From Holacanthus passer (taxonomy: Eukaryota > Chordata > Actinopteri > Pomacanthidae): a DNA stretch of 64,000 nt. The notes beneath the pieces are model-generated. The model was not told where the DNA came from, did not search any database, and worked only from the letters and a program-made list of their open reading frames with translations. Of the stretch, positions 1 through 11,520 are shown one piece after another. How positions within the stretch are numbered: the stretch's first letter is position 1; every line of letters starts with the position of its first letter. Both the position numbers and the translations under genes were made by a program. The DNA is taken from contig JAFREQ010000049.1 of the NCBI GenBank assembly GCA_025331565.1, positions 3,320,501 through 3,384,500 on the forward strand, in the 5' to 3' direction.

Positions 1-1002
1 CTAAAGATAAAATCCTTTTCATCATATCAAACCCCGTTTTGAGCATTTATGAGTCCACCATTCCTGCATGGGATTGAAAATGACCTTCACATGCAGAGGA
101 TAAACAAGAGGATAAAACAATATATGCATGTACTTTAACATGGCATACTAGTGATTTTATCCCATTGATAAAGCCTTCATGAATACTGATGATAGAACAC
201 AAAATGAACATGTTCAGCTGGTGTGCCAGAGAGTGGCTTTATTGTGAAGTTGCCACAGAAAGTGTAATTTGTTACTGGGGTTGCTCACAGCATGCTGGGC
301 AGATTTTTACTGTTGTCATTAAAAAAGCATTAAATGATGAATCTCACTCGCTGTTCAAGTTGTGTTTAGCGCTGCCAGTGCTTGATACATGTAATTTTCA
401 ATAATTAACTCTAGCCAATATAACTAATAGCTGGCTGGATGAGACAACCTTTTTTTTTTTTTTTTTTTGAGTAAATGAAGTGGTGCATTTATGAATCGTG
501 CCATAGTTGCTGGGAGGTGGTTTTGTGGATGGTCAGTACAGGACTCAGACACCAGAGACTGACATGTGCATCCAGCAAAAGTCAATATGGACTAAACCAG
601 ATCATGTTTCCATAACCATAAAGGATTATTATGAAAAACTCACTTTTTCAGTGCTTGTGCACATACATTTGGGTGTCTGGAGTGTCCAGTGTACCAACCC
701 ACAAACTGTGAGGGCTGCCTATAGGTCAGAAAACATGGACTACAACAAGCCATTCAGATTCGGCGACCCTTCCTACGTCAAGTGCAAGCTCATGAGAATA
801 ATAACCCCCCCATCCCAGCTAGCATTGTTTCAAAGCTAAGAACTAAGCACACCAATTTGAAGAACCAAAATAAAAGTCTTCATCCTACTGCCACCATCCG
901 AGGATGTGAAGACCCAGTGGATTAACTTTATTTTTGGTCAAAATGTGACAGAAATGGCCTCACAAGGACTGGAAAACTGTTGAATTTCATGTGTGCATTT
1001 AC

Positions 1003-1120
1003 GATAAGATATTCCTTTATTAGTCCCACAACAGGGAAAATTCCAAACAGGCTGCTAGTAGTGCAGTGCCATCACGCTCCACGCTCGGTGAGAGCGCCAA
1101 ATCCTAACCACTAGACCAAG
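1003..1120 (-). mobile_element. tRNA-Glu-derived SINE with LINE-type tail
   Basis: Read on the minus strand, the head (TGGTCTAGTGGTTAGGATTT, then GGCGCTCTCACCG) is nearly the 5' half of a tRNA-Glu gene with its A box. It is followed by a short body and the tail TTCCC...TGTTGTGGGACTAATAAAGG ending in GATAAGATATT on the plus strand side. The B box half is degenerate. The same design recurs at 40402-40550. Confidence 0.75.
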
Positions 1121-1810
1121 GATTTTATGTGTGGGACTGCTTTGTCAGTGAGGACTGGTAAGGATTCAAGCTCAAGGATGGATTGATACTGGCTGTCCAT
1201 GATCAGACCTCAAACTTGCAGGCTGTAAGTTTTCAATGTCTTTTGTCGTTTGTGTGAATGTTAGCCTCATTTAAAGACGAACTAAATAATGAGAATAGTA
1301 GGTTAGACCCCAATAACCATTTTTTCATGTTGCTTTTTAGTCTATACTGTGGCGGTAGCTCAGCTAGCATTAGCTTTGCTGATATATGAAGTCTGTTCTG
1401 GTCTGGGATCCTCGCTGGTGTGTGTTGCTGCTGTATGTAAATTTACTTGATAGACATGCCCTGAAGGAAACGATAAACCGGAGCTACGTGTGAAAAAGAA
1501 ATGGTCAAAATGCAGGAATTAATTTGATTGGAAATATTGTGCAACTTTAATTAGCACCCAGCAGCTAGCTTGCTCAGACCATAAAGCTCTAATGTCAGTG
1601 GCCTGCTGGTCAGTGAGGCCGAGGCTAATACGGAGCAGATTCCTGTTTGAGCAGGTTTGCTGGGGAAGTTCTTGTAGAAGTCTTTATTGTTCATTATTAT
1701 ATTTTAGTGTACGTGTTATTGTGGTGCAGTGAGACAGGTATATTGATCCCCCGGCTGCACCTGCAGAGCTGACTGGAGAGACAGTAGGTGGTGCCTGCTC
1801 AGGCCTGTGG

Positions 1811-1965
1811 TAACTGACCAATCAGAGCACACTGGCTTTTCAGGAGGGCGGGCCTTAAAGAGACAGGAGCTAAAACAGGGCATTTCAGACAGAGGGTGGA
1901 TAGAGGTGGTTCAGCAATGTACAGTATGAGGAAAAAATTGTGTTTTGAACATTAAATCATGTCCA
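1811..1965 (+). repeat. dispersed teleost repeat fragment
   Basis: I recognise the block containing GACCAATCAGAGCACACTGG, TTAAAGAGACAGGAGCTAAA and CATTTCAGACAGAGGGTG as a high-copy sequence in fish genomes. Its class is unknown to me. It happens to carry CCAAT and GGGCGGG motifs, which should not be read as a promoter without expression data. Confidence 0.5.
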
Positions 1966-2149
1966 TCTACCGTTGTCCGTCAACATTTTACAACTTATTA
2001 TATACAATACTTAACATTACAGTTAATAATGGTAATAATACAGAAAAAAACATGTGGTTGACACTGAATTATCCCTCAGAACAGATTTTCTGTTGCAAAT
2101 GTGCTGTTTCTAAAAGTAATTGCTAGGAGACTTGTCTTGCTGCAGTGTG

Positions 2150-2616
2150 TGCAAGCAGGGAAGCTGGTACACAGAGAATAGAACCCAAAATGCAGACGTC
2201 AAGGGCAGATCAGATTCAATATTATTTCTTAAAAAAATCAAGACTTGCTTACAATCAGGCAGGCAAGGGTCAAAAACAGATAAAGCAGCCCAAATATGCA
2301 AGCAAATCCATATAAGAGCAGGCAAGAATCAAAAGTCCAAAATGCACAAGGTCCAGGGAAACACAAGGCAAAATCCAAAAACACATGAGGAATTAACACT
2401 AGGAAGTGGTAGGAAAGGACTGGAACACTTGACACTCGGTACAAGGACAAACTGGCAAAAAGAGAAGGAAACACACAGATTAGATACACAGGAAAGGGAG
2501 GAACATAGGTGATACTAATTAACAATCCTAAGAACAGGAAAAAGACAATGGCATTGATGGACATATTCCACCAAAATAAAACAGGAAACAACTGAACTCA
2601 AAGCCCAAAATCATGA
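2150..2616 (-). repeat. dispersed repeat, copy 1 (related copies at 11343 and 62750)
   Basis: The stretch has the recurring phrases 'caggcaggcaagg', 'ggaacacttgacac' and 'aaaataaaacaggaaa', ending near 'cccaaaatcatga'. The copy at 62750-63065 shares the ordered blocks AACACTAGGAA, GGAACACTTGACAC and AAATAAAACAGGAAA. I recognise the type as common in teleosts. Orientation is assigned only by the poly-T-like direction and is uncertain. No coding capacity is kept. Confidence 0.55.
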
Positions 2617-3060
2617 AAGGCTTAATTAAAGAATCAGAGAGGCTACCCTGGTTATATAACCCTCACCCCGACTTTGGTGCTGTTTCATCCCTCAGTCTGC
2701 TTGAGAATGCAGATGTTCCTCTCTCATCAAATGGGACAGGTCTAATCCACTGCAGCAGCTATTAGCCCATCCCTGTTGTACACCAGGACATCTGCCAGAA
2801 ACAGGCCTCACAGTGATCATGCTCCTAAAACTTGATACTTTAAATTCTATGGTTGGATAGAAAAGACTGTCGATACAGTTAGAATTTTTGTTTGTTTGAA
2901 ATTTGTCAAATGATTTTGTTTTAGACTTTAGTGTGAATTCTCAAGTAGGTCAGGCTTACATTATTGTCTCTGATATAATCTTGAAAAATAAGCTCCTGGT
3001 CCTCTCTGCAGTTGAGATACATAAAAGCCCCAATCATTATCTCAAGATGTTGTTGTAAAT

Positions 3061-3102
3061 TTCCCCACTGTGGGACGAATAAAGGTTTATCTTATCTTAT
3101 CT
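3061..3102 (+). repeat. retroelement 3' tail with (TCTTA)n end
   Basis: TTCCCCACTGTGGGACGAAT followed by AAAGG and TTTATCTTATCTTATCTC. It is one of about seven copies of the same tail in the window. The body is not recognisable here. Confidence 0.6.
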
Positions 3103-3213
3103 CAAGATTATGGTAAGTGATAGAAGCAATGCCAAAACTACGGAATTAGTTGTTAAGTTATTTAAACTGGGAAGCATCCTTCAAAATTTATGGTGGTTAG
3201 GATGAAATAGACT

Positions 3214-3304
3214 TTAACCCTTTAACTGCCTGCTCAACCATATGGTAGACCACATCTGATTCACTATAGCTCTATGAGAGGAGTGCAGGCAGTCAAAGGG
3301 TTAA
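3214..3304. mobile_element. 83-bp piggyBac-like MITE with TTAA target duplication
   Basis: The element (3218-3300) has 16-bp terminal inverted repeats, CCCTTTAACTGCCTGC at the left and GCAGGCAGTCAAAGGG at the right, matching at 15 of 16 positions. TTAA flanks both sides (3214-3217 and 3301-3304). TTAA duplication and CCCT-type ends are the hallmark of the piggyBac superfamily. Only about 51 bases lie between the inverted repeats. Confidence 0.8.
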
Positions 3305-5083
3305 GAAAGTACCACATAAATCAATGTCAGTTTTGATCAATTCTAAGTTAATGTCAATTTCCTGCACATACCTGTACTGAATGTATCAAATCGTCTTTTT
3401 TTCTGTACTTTCAAATATCAGCACCATGCAAACAAAGTAAATGCATACAAACAAATGATTCATTTATTCAATCTTTCACATCTATTTGTCTAGTTGTCAG
3501 GACGACACTGCAGGGAGAGGAGCTGCAGACTTATTTTGACTTCAATACAAACTGACTCATAATCCTGCCATAGAATATAAACATTCACTCTGCATCACAG
3601 TCACACAGTCTTTGCGACTGTTCAATTTAGGCAGGGTCAGAGATCATCTAATTTTAAATCCCAGAGCGTGGACTCTGCAGCCAAGCCACAGGATTTATTT
3701 GCTGGAGGTTTAAAGACAGTGAAAAGAATCCAGTGTGAGCTGATCTCCAGACAACCTGTCAGTTTGCATTTTCTTACTCAACTTGGTACTCAGCAAAAAT
3801 AGTTTAAGTTTTGGTGAAAAAATGTCATAACCATGTTATTAATGTTCTGATGATATTACTTAAGGCACAAGCACTAACTTTGAGCCCATTTAAATCATAA
3901 GTAAAGTCGCATAGATAAAGTAGATTGTGAACTGAAAAAAAATCAACCTTTCAAATGACTGTAACCAAAAAATTGATTGTTGTTCTCCTGTGTTGAAGCA
4001 GTAAAAGAAAGCGGGAAAATGAAAGTTAATATTTGTATTGCAACTGTGGTGATGTGATTAGGTACAGGTTAATGTTAAAGCTGACTTCGTGGTACACCTG
4101 CTCAGCACGAATGTTTCATTGTGGGTCTTCAATGCTTCTTCATTGGTATTAAGGCGTGTCAAACAGCATTACAGCCTGAACCACAGCCCATACATGCCTG
4201 TTGTTGGCCCAACATCAGCTTCTGCTGCTGAAGTTCATCTGCTTCAGACAGTGCCTTCTGCCTTGTTACTTTCAACAGTAATTTGAGAGTCTCCTCAGAA
4301 TGAATGATAGCATCAGTTGTCAGTTGTCATGTGTTGTTCAAGAGGGCATTGACAAATGATGTAATTTGTCATTTAATTTAAAGGGCTTTCAGTCAGCGGC
4401 AGTAATGTGACAATACTGTATATACCATGAAATGTCATAGATTTTGATATACATTTATATTGCAGTAGATAACTTTAATATCTCTAGTTCCATAGGCCAC
4501 TTTGCATAATGTTGTGGGAAATACTGAATTTACAAGAATCATACCGCACTTCATCTAACAGGTGAGCGGTCAACAGGCTTTCCAGTCTTTCCTGCCATAG
4601 TACTGGAAAAGATTCTCTCTGGAATCTCTGAAATTGTCTCTGAAATCTCCTCTGATGGCTCTACTAAGAAACAAGAAAAACCTGACCTGATGGTAGACTG
4701 AAAAGATGGAGCTATTTTAAAATAATGAGTTGTGTTTTGTCCCTGTAAGGGAAACACAGTTTAACAGAAGTTTCACTTTACAGACAAAGAATATTTACCC
4801 TCAGCTGCTGATAAGAGCTACAACACTCACTCCATCAGCTGCAAAAAAGAAACTCTACAGGAATGAAGTTTTTCCTTTCAGCCTCTGTTCCACACCATAC
4901 TTAAAGCAATGGATCCTTAAATGTAAAAGAATACATTGTTTGTCCATGTTTTCTATAACGATACATGGAAGTGTTTTCTTATCTGATGCCCCTATCAGCA
5001 GAATCATCATTTGTCCAAAACCATTAGAGAGCACTGTTCAAAAATCTCTTCATTATCTACTTAATTATGCGACAACACTATAG

Positions 5084-5260
5084 TTCCGGTTTGGTTGGGT
5101 TTAGGCACAAAAACAAACTGCTTAGGTTTAGGGAAGGATCATGGTTTGGCTTAAAATGACTATGTTCTTAAGGTTAAGGCATCTTTGTTATAATAAATGT
5201 GGTTTTTATGGTCAAGGAACAATCGTGGTCATGCTTTAAAAATGCATCGTTGATGGAAAT
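5084..5260 (+). repeat. dispersed repeat with GGTTTAGG motifs
   Basis: It has the block TTGGGTTTAGGCACAAAAAC, CTTAGGTTTAGGGAAGGATC and ATGGTTTGGC, which I recognise as frequent in fish genomes. The class is not known to me and the borders are approximate. Confidence 0.45.
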
Positions 5261-6879
5261 GGAAATGAACAGCTGTCTGATGTCTGATGTTTTTTGACCC
5301 CTCTATCCACCATGACTACCTCTCTACATGGACTTTGTCATTTTAAAACAACGTTACCATACTTTCTCTTTTGCGGCCATCATAATTCCTGTGACCGCAA
5401 GAGCTTTGTTGCTTGAACATAAATATATGTCCTTTCGGTGCCCTTGCTGAAATGCCTGTACTGTGTTATTATATTGTATTTATTGGGAGGACAGTCTCAC
5501 CTTTTTCACAAAAACTTGCATTGGTAATAATATATATGATATAAGGCATCAAACAACATTATAATCAGGTAACATCTGATTTAAGAATAAGTAAAAGGGA
5601 GTTGGTAATTGGTAACAATTTTATCACAATTTTCACAATTCAGTCAATTTCTTTGCAGTGAGTGTGAGCTTCCACAGCTAGACTTATAGTACCTGTGCGT
5701 ACAAATACTGTATATATGTACTGCTCAGGCACATTATGATTAATGCACAGCTCAGTGCATTTGCGGGGCAATGAAATCTGCTTGATGTCGTCTCTGGTCA
5801 CAGAGCAAAGTTGGTGCTAGAGAAAAGTCGATGAACTGAATTTTTTGTATGTGTGCAAGTGGAGATGTTGACCTGGTGAGGTGCCAAAATGAAAGGTCAG
5901 GAGGTCACCACAATTATTAGGAGTCACCCTTTTGGCAATATTCATATCAAATTCAGTGGCAATCTGGCCGGTATTTGTCAAGATATTTTCTTCTGGATCA
6001 AAGAACTGGACAGGTGGATCATCTTTATGGTCCGTTTCAAGAGAGGCGCGCTGATGGAAAAGTTGAAACTAAAGCAAAAAGCTAACATCTTGACATACAG
6101 CACTATATTCCAATAACCTCCTTGAGGATCCTAATCATGTAGTGTTATATGAGGGTCCTACAGTACAACTATTTCCACAGCGAGTGAGAGGTTTCTGGTG
6201 ACATTCATTTCGACTGAACGGTTGTGCCCTCCAGCCTTCCATGCAGTCAAACAGAGAAACGAGGGAGCAGCCAGTCTCACAGCCACTTATGATGGGAACA
6301 CATTGATTATAGAGTGGATGTGCATGCAGGAGCTATTTCTGGGATAGCACTGCCATCACACACGCTCGCACACACACAAACAGAAAATGAACACTATCAT
6401 TATTTTGAAAAAACATGTGGGTTGGTAACAGCATCTCTAAGAAACAAACTCATACATGACCCAGTTAATTAAAACGTCATAGTAACTTCTTATTATGTGT
6501 TTGTGATAAGTGTGTATGTACGCGTCTATACGCATGCATGCCCGTGTGAGTATCTTCACATGTGGCATTCTTTAAAGCTGCACATATCAACTAAATATTT
6601 TTATGTTAACAATGGGTTTATTGTGTAATGCTAAAGCTGTTGATGCAGTGCTGAGCCTACAGAAAGTTAACAACTCTGCAGTTTCCCTCAGCTCTAATGA
6701 GTGTCTTAGCATCTTTCAGCTCATTGGTTTCATAGAGTTTTGTAGTTAGTTGCACTGTATATTTACAATCACAGTGTATTACAGTTACAGTTACATGCAC
6801 ATGCAGCAGCTACAGCACATGTCTGCTGTAACTGTTCATGCTGTTACTCTGTTCATATTGTATTTATCTTTGCATATTC

Positions 6880-7035
6880 ACATATACCCCTCACCGTTTT
6901 TTATATATCTCTACACCTGCACTTTTCTGCTTTTTGCACTTCTAGTTGGATGGTTAACTGTATTTCATTGTCTCATTACTCATACTCTGCACAATGACAA
7001 TAAAATTGAATCTAATCGAATTGAATTGAATCTAG
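6880..7035 (+). mobile_element. LINE 3' end fragment
   Basis: The block TTTTTGCACTTCTAGTTGGA, then ATTTCATTGTCTC and ACAATGACAATAAAATTGAA, ending in a degenerate TCTAATC/GAATT pentamer tail, is the familiar 3' end of a fish non-LTR retrotransposon. It contains an AATAAA signal. No reverse transcriptase is retained. Confidence 0.6.
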
Positions 7036-7100
7036 TTCAGTGCCCTCTCCCTGACCTTGTTTCCAGCAGCAGCATGTAGCCGTTTTCAGCAAAAAGGTTC

Positions 7101-7150
7101 TAAGATAAGATAAGACAAGATATACCTTTATTTGTCCCACAGTGGGGAAA
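7101..7150 (-). repeat. retroelement 3' tail, antisense
   Basis: TAAGATAAGATAAGACAAGA followed by TATACCTTTATTTGTCCCAC and AGTGGGGAAA is the reverse complement of the tail at 3061. Confidence 0.6.
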
Positions 7151-9012
7151 TCTACAACTAACAAACGCACGGATAACAACGGATAACAAACAAAGACAGT
7201 CTCATACAACACACAGGTGATCGATATTTGGTTTAAATCAGGGTTTCCATTTTTTTCATAATTTTTATTGTTTTTCAATAATTTCGTTTTCTCTAACATT
7301 GAACAGTCTAAGTTCTAAGAGAGGTCTTCGACCTTCTTCCAAATGATTGGCAGCAAACAAGAAGGGATGCCAGCTGCCCTCAGCTAGTAATAACTTTTGT
7401 CACTATGTGCGTTTTGATGCAAATTTAGATTTTGCTGTCTTGTGAAATGTACAGTATGTGCTCTCTGAGTGTTCTCTAGTTGATGTTTACGTAAATTGTT
7501 CATATGTATTAGTGTACAGTATGGTCCTTTGAGGCTGAGCAGTCTTTAACACTTCACATTTCACTGACTTTGCGAAGTGCCTGGCATTTGGTTTGAGTTT
7601 CTATAGCAGCCTGAATGAAGTGATCAGACTCCAATTGTGTGTGTGTGTGGTGGAGGCTTGTGCAGACATGTGAGGGCAACAAAGCGTGTGTAAGGCTTAG
7701 GATGAGTTGCAGCCCTCCGGTCGAGTGCCTCATCCCACCTCCATCTCCTCTGTCTCTTCATCCAGAGGCCCCTCCCTGCACACCTGTGTTTTGCTAAGAA
7801 GCCCCCTGTGACTAATGCTGAGTCACAGAAACACCCATAATCATAGTGACTTGCACACGCTAACTCAGACAGAAAGGAGACTGTAGATGTGTGTTTGATC
7901 TGCAAGCGGCACGGCTAAACAGCTACTCAGGGTCCTTCAGCCAGCAGGGGGTCTTCAACAAACTGTACACTGTTCGTCACAGTGTGGCCCATATGCAACC
8001 TGCCAGACTCACACACAAGGTAATCAATAATGTTAGATACAAAAAAGCAACTCAGAAATACAAAACAATTCTCGAGATAGCAATTTGATGTGATGACAGA
8101 GGCCTGAGCATCATTACAGCTTAAACATGCTAAACTGGATGAGTTGGGAGAACAAATGTGTTTGGATAAATTTAAGGCTCAGCAGCGGAGTTTGGGTTGT
8201 GAGTTTTCTTAAGTGTAATTTATTTTGGAGGCACTCTGTTTCATAAATTGTATGTTTCTAACACACACAAAAAATATAGTCTTATCCTTTAATCCAGGTT
8301 TTGTTTGTTAGGCTCACTCAAGCCAGGCTTTTCAATACAACACTGCTCTGTGATAACTGACTCTGTGACTATGGAAAGAACGTATCAGCTTTTCTCGATA
8401 CCTCCACTATACAGAAATGTATTCATCTGAAGAAAATGGACCATGTTTGAGTGATTTGAGATTTGCAGCCTGAGATTGCTATTTCTGAAGTTCAACAGTC
8501 AGTGCTGCTGATATTTCTGTGCACCCTTTGGATGTCTACCATGCAAATTAGATTTTGAAAAAAGTCTCTAAATTTACTATGGTGAAAATATGAGGAAAAA
8601 TACTTTTTTTTCTCTCTCTTTCTCCACTCCACCTATTCCGCCTTTGACTTGGACTGCTTCAGAAGAGAAGAATGTGAAAAAATAAAGCAAAGAGAGCCAG
8701 ACAGAGATGGAGGTCCGAGGAAGAAAAAAATAGAGGTGAGGGAAGAGAGGGAAATGGAAGAATGGAAGAAAGCAACAGGAAAAGGAGTGGTGAAAATGGA
8801 AATAGATGAAGGGCTAAGTGCTTTCACTTGCATGCTAAATGAAAGCGAGGGAAGCAGAGAGGGAGATGGAGGTAGACAGCAGTGGGGGGGGTGATTGTTT
8901 CTGGAGCTTGGGAGGTTTCAAATTTCTCTTTTCTTTCGATTCTCTGCTCACATGCAGATTGAATCTCTTCCTTTCTTTTCCTCTCTCTCTCTCTCTCTCT
9001 TATTTTCCCCAG

Positions 9013-9124
9013 ACCAGTGGGGCTTTCTGCAGATCAGCCCATTCCAGCCAAGCCCCAGCATGTTGTAGGTGGCTGCTACCGACAGGAAGACTGTAGTGGA
9101 GAAAGCAATAAAGAGGAGAAGAAG
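9013..9124 (+). other. candidate non-coding or coding upstream exon
   Basis: A strong acceptor, made of (CT)n then TTATTTTCCCCAG, ends at 9012. A consensus donor (AAG|GTAAGC) lies at 9125. One frame is open for 37 codons (begins PVGLSADQPIPAKPQ, ends SNKEEKK) and ends in phase 0. It could be a 5' exon of plekha6 more than 20 kb upstream, an exon of another gene, or chance. It does not resemble a WW domain. Confidence 0.3.
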
Positions 9125-10200
9125 GTAAGCAGAGCAGCATGTGTTCTTTATTTGAAATTTTGAAGGAAGAGAAGGAGGGGGGGCAGAAAAGATGGAGGGA
9201 TCTCCAGTTTCTGCTCTCTTTGTGTTCAGTTTCTTACAAGGGAGGCACAGTTGAGTGTGGATACGCTGATAGATTCTTGTGTGCATGTCTGTGTGAAACC
9301 TGCAGCTGTAGCCAGATTTCCTGCTGATCTGACGAACTAAATAAAGCCATGTCTGTGGGGTGTGACCACAGGATAGAGAACTGTATGTGTGCTTTTGTGT
9401 GTGTGCGAGTGTGTGTGTGTCCCACTCCGAAAGCTCACCACACTTTTTCATGGAAACACACATTTGTTTACACTGAGAGTTATGCAGAGAGTAAATATTT
9501 TTAGATTCCAGTGGCAAGATGTCAAAAGCTTCTGTGATATTCAGAAACAGTTGTGTTTGATGTTCATGAGGTCACAGTGTTTACAACCAGATTTTTGTAT
9601 GATGGCTTGGTGAGGAAGCTCCAATTTTGTTATTTGACTGACAGCCTAACACGACAGCAATTGCAAGTAGCGTAACGTTAATCTATAGATAGAGTCCCCG
9701 AAGAAAGATGCTGAAACATGAGATGAGAACAGAGTGTGCATAATAACAAAGGCTATACCATCGCTCAGATCTGTGAGCGCTGTGCACTTGTTCATTCATC
9801 CATTCTTCTCCAATTTCTCCCTCTCTTTTCTTCTTCTTCTCAATTCCCCTCCTCACGTTGGATTATATCAAAAACATTTTAAAGAATGTTTACAGCTAAA
9901 AAAAGTAGTCAGTTGTCACCTTTTGTTCCATATAAAATCAACACTTTGAAAATGAGCAGTCCAGTAAGAACAACACAGTCTTCTGTAGTACAAAGTCCTG
10001 TCCTCCTGCTGTTTGTGTGTGTCACTGCTTCTGCAAAGGCATATTCAGACTTGAAATGTTTGATGTTTTAACTTCAAGAGGATAGAAAACATGAAAGGTT
10101 GTATGAAGCTACTGGATCATTTTGTTTTCCTTTAGTTTATCTGTATTTCCCTTCATGCGTTGCTCAACATGGTGTCTCGTGTGCATTTGTTACTTTAAGG

Positions 10201-10250
10201 CAGTGGTTCACAAACGTTTTCTGACAAAAAAGCTCATGCACCCCCACCCC
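10201..10250 (+). mobile_element. hAT-type terminal fragment
   Basis: CAGTGGTTCACAAACGTTTT resembles the CAGTGGTTC start of many hAT elements. No matching second end was located, so this is a fragment or chance. Confidence 0.35.
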
Positions 10251-10852
10251 ACGATTCTTATCAATCATGAACAATAATTGGGGAAGTAACTAATAGAACA
10301 CCATCCAAGTTCAGTTTTAGTGAAATGAAGGTCAATAGTATCAGCAAACTCTTTTTTGTGCATAAATCATATTAATTTAACTTTGTTTCACTCCATATTT
10401 TTCCCCTGCTCATTCAGTAAATCAGTAAATTGAAGCTTCCAATCCTGTAAATACAATTTTGGTGGTGGGTGGGACTACTGACTTGGTTATATTTTGATCC
10501 ATTATGCTGTTAATGACAAATCTAAGATGTGCTTAAGTCTATAATAAATGGTAGATAGAAACAACGTAAGGAAAAGGATGAGCGGAGAAACTGATCGATG
10601 CAAAATGCTTTTGCAATGCACAGAAAACATGTACTGTGCAGTATTATATACAAGATTCCTCACTAATAGAAGGAAAACTTGTCAAATTAAACATGAAATT
10701 TTATGAGCTTAATGACGTTAAACAGAAAGTTCAGGATGCACCTCATTTTAAGATCATGGCCATACATCTTTAACGAGTGGGCTCTTACAAAATGTTAATT
10801 AACATTCAGTAGCCCAACTGATTATTTACACATGTATTCTGCTAAGCTGTGC

Positions 10853-10853
10853 T

Positions 10854-10884
<31 letters not shown>

Positions 10885-10915
10885 GTGTCTGTCTGTCTGT
10901 CTGTTTGTTTGTGTG
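10853..10915. repeat. (TG)n with (TGTC)n microsatellite
   Basis: A TG dinucleotide run passes into GTCT and GTTT units. Confidence 0.9.
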
Positions 10916-10995
10916 TGTTCATTTCTGTGAGTCTCATTATCATATGTCATCTCTAGCTGAAGAGACAGGGACAAAAAGCTGGCATTTCTGAAAAA

Positions 10996-10996
<1 letters not shown>

Positions 10997-11048
<52 letters not shown>

Positions 11049-11050
11049 AA
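10997..11050. repeat. (GAAA)n microsatellite
   Basis: About 13 GAAA units give a pure purine strand, a mirror repeat that could form triplex DNA. Confidence 0.95.
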
Positions 11051-11342
11051 AGTGAGAAAGTGTGACAAGAAAGCGAGTGAGAAGGAGTGAGAGTCGGAAT
11101 GCCGGCAGCTGCTCTGTGGGCAATTTAATCCATATGTGCGGTCAGTCAGTGCTGGCCCAGAAGAAAAAGAGCAGGTCCTTCCAGCAAAGACACAACTGGT
11201 TTTACCTCTCCCCCTTGTTTAAATTCCTCTCATTCTGGCCTCACGGACCTTGGCCACTAGTCAACTGTCTGCAGAAGAAGGAGGGACGGGGGAGGGCAGT
11301 GGGATGGCAGGAGTGAAATCTGAAAGTGATGGAGGCCAGCCT

Positions 11343-11520
11343 GATTTCACATAGAGTGTAACGGCAGGTAAGAACCCAGAAGCACGACCCAAGAACAGGC
11401 AAACAGCAGGCAGGGAATCCAAGGTCCAAAGATCAGGCAACGGTAATAACAGGTTGTTTAGGTCAGGCAGGTAAGAAAAGGGCTGGAGAGCTATAGACAT
11501 ACTAAAAGAAATGGTAAACA
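11343..11520 (-). repeat. dispersed repeat, related partial copy 2
   Basis: It shows the same vocabulary (AGAACCCAGAAGC, CAGGCAAACAGCAGGCAGGG, AAGGTCCAAAGATCAGGC, CAGGCAGGTAAG) as the repeat copies at 2150 and 62750, but is more distant and may be a different subfamily. Confidence 0.4.

Larger units (their letters stand above)
1..9012. other. non-coding stretch, no recognised gene
   Basis: Short open frames here (the longest about 130 codons, in repeat DNA near 2120-2512) show no recognisable protein family. Besides the repeats listed separately, the sequence is AT-rich single-copy-looking DNA with a poly-T run at 450-468. A purine-rich block at about 8650-8890 creates open frames full of Glu, Lys and Arg with no family match. 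Upstream regulatory DNA of plekha6 or the tail of a neighbour are both possible. Confidence 0.6.

Noticed and set aside
507..839. Open frame of 110 codons
   Set aside because: No family resemblance, no splice or start context, and no codon bias that I can judge; consistent with chance.
1811..1860. CCAAT box and GC box promoter
   Set aside because: The motifs sit inside a sequence I recognise as a high-copy fish repeat, so they are not evidence of a gene promoter here.
8948..9517. Minus-strand open frame of 189 codons, the longest unexplained frame
   Set aside because: It is built from CA/GT and CT-rich low-complexity DNA, has no recognisable domain, and overlaps a candidate splice-bounded exon on the other strand.
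10997..11050. CRISPR-like regular repetition
   Set aside because: Simple tetranucleotide microsatellite without spacers; the genome is eukaryotic.
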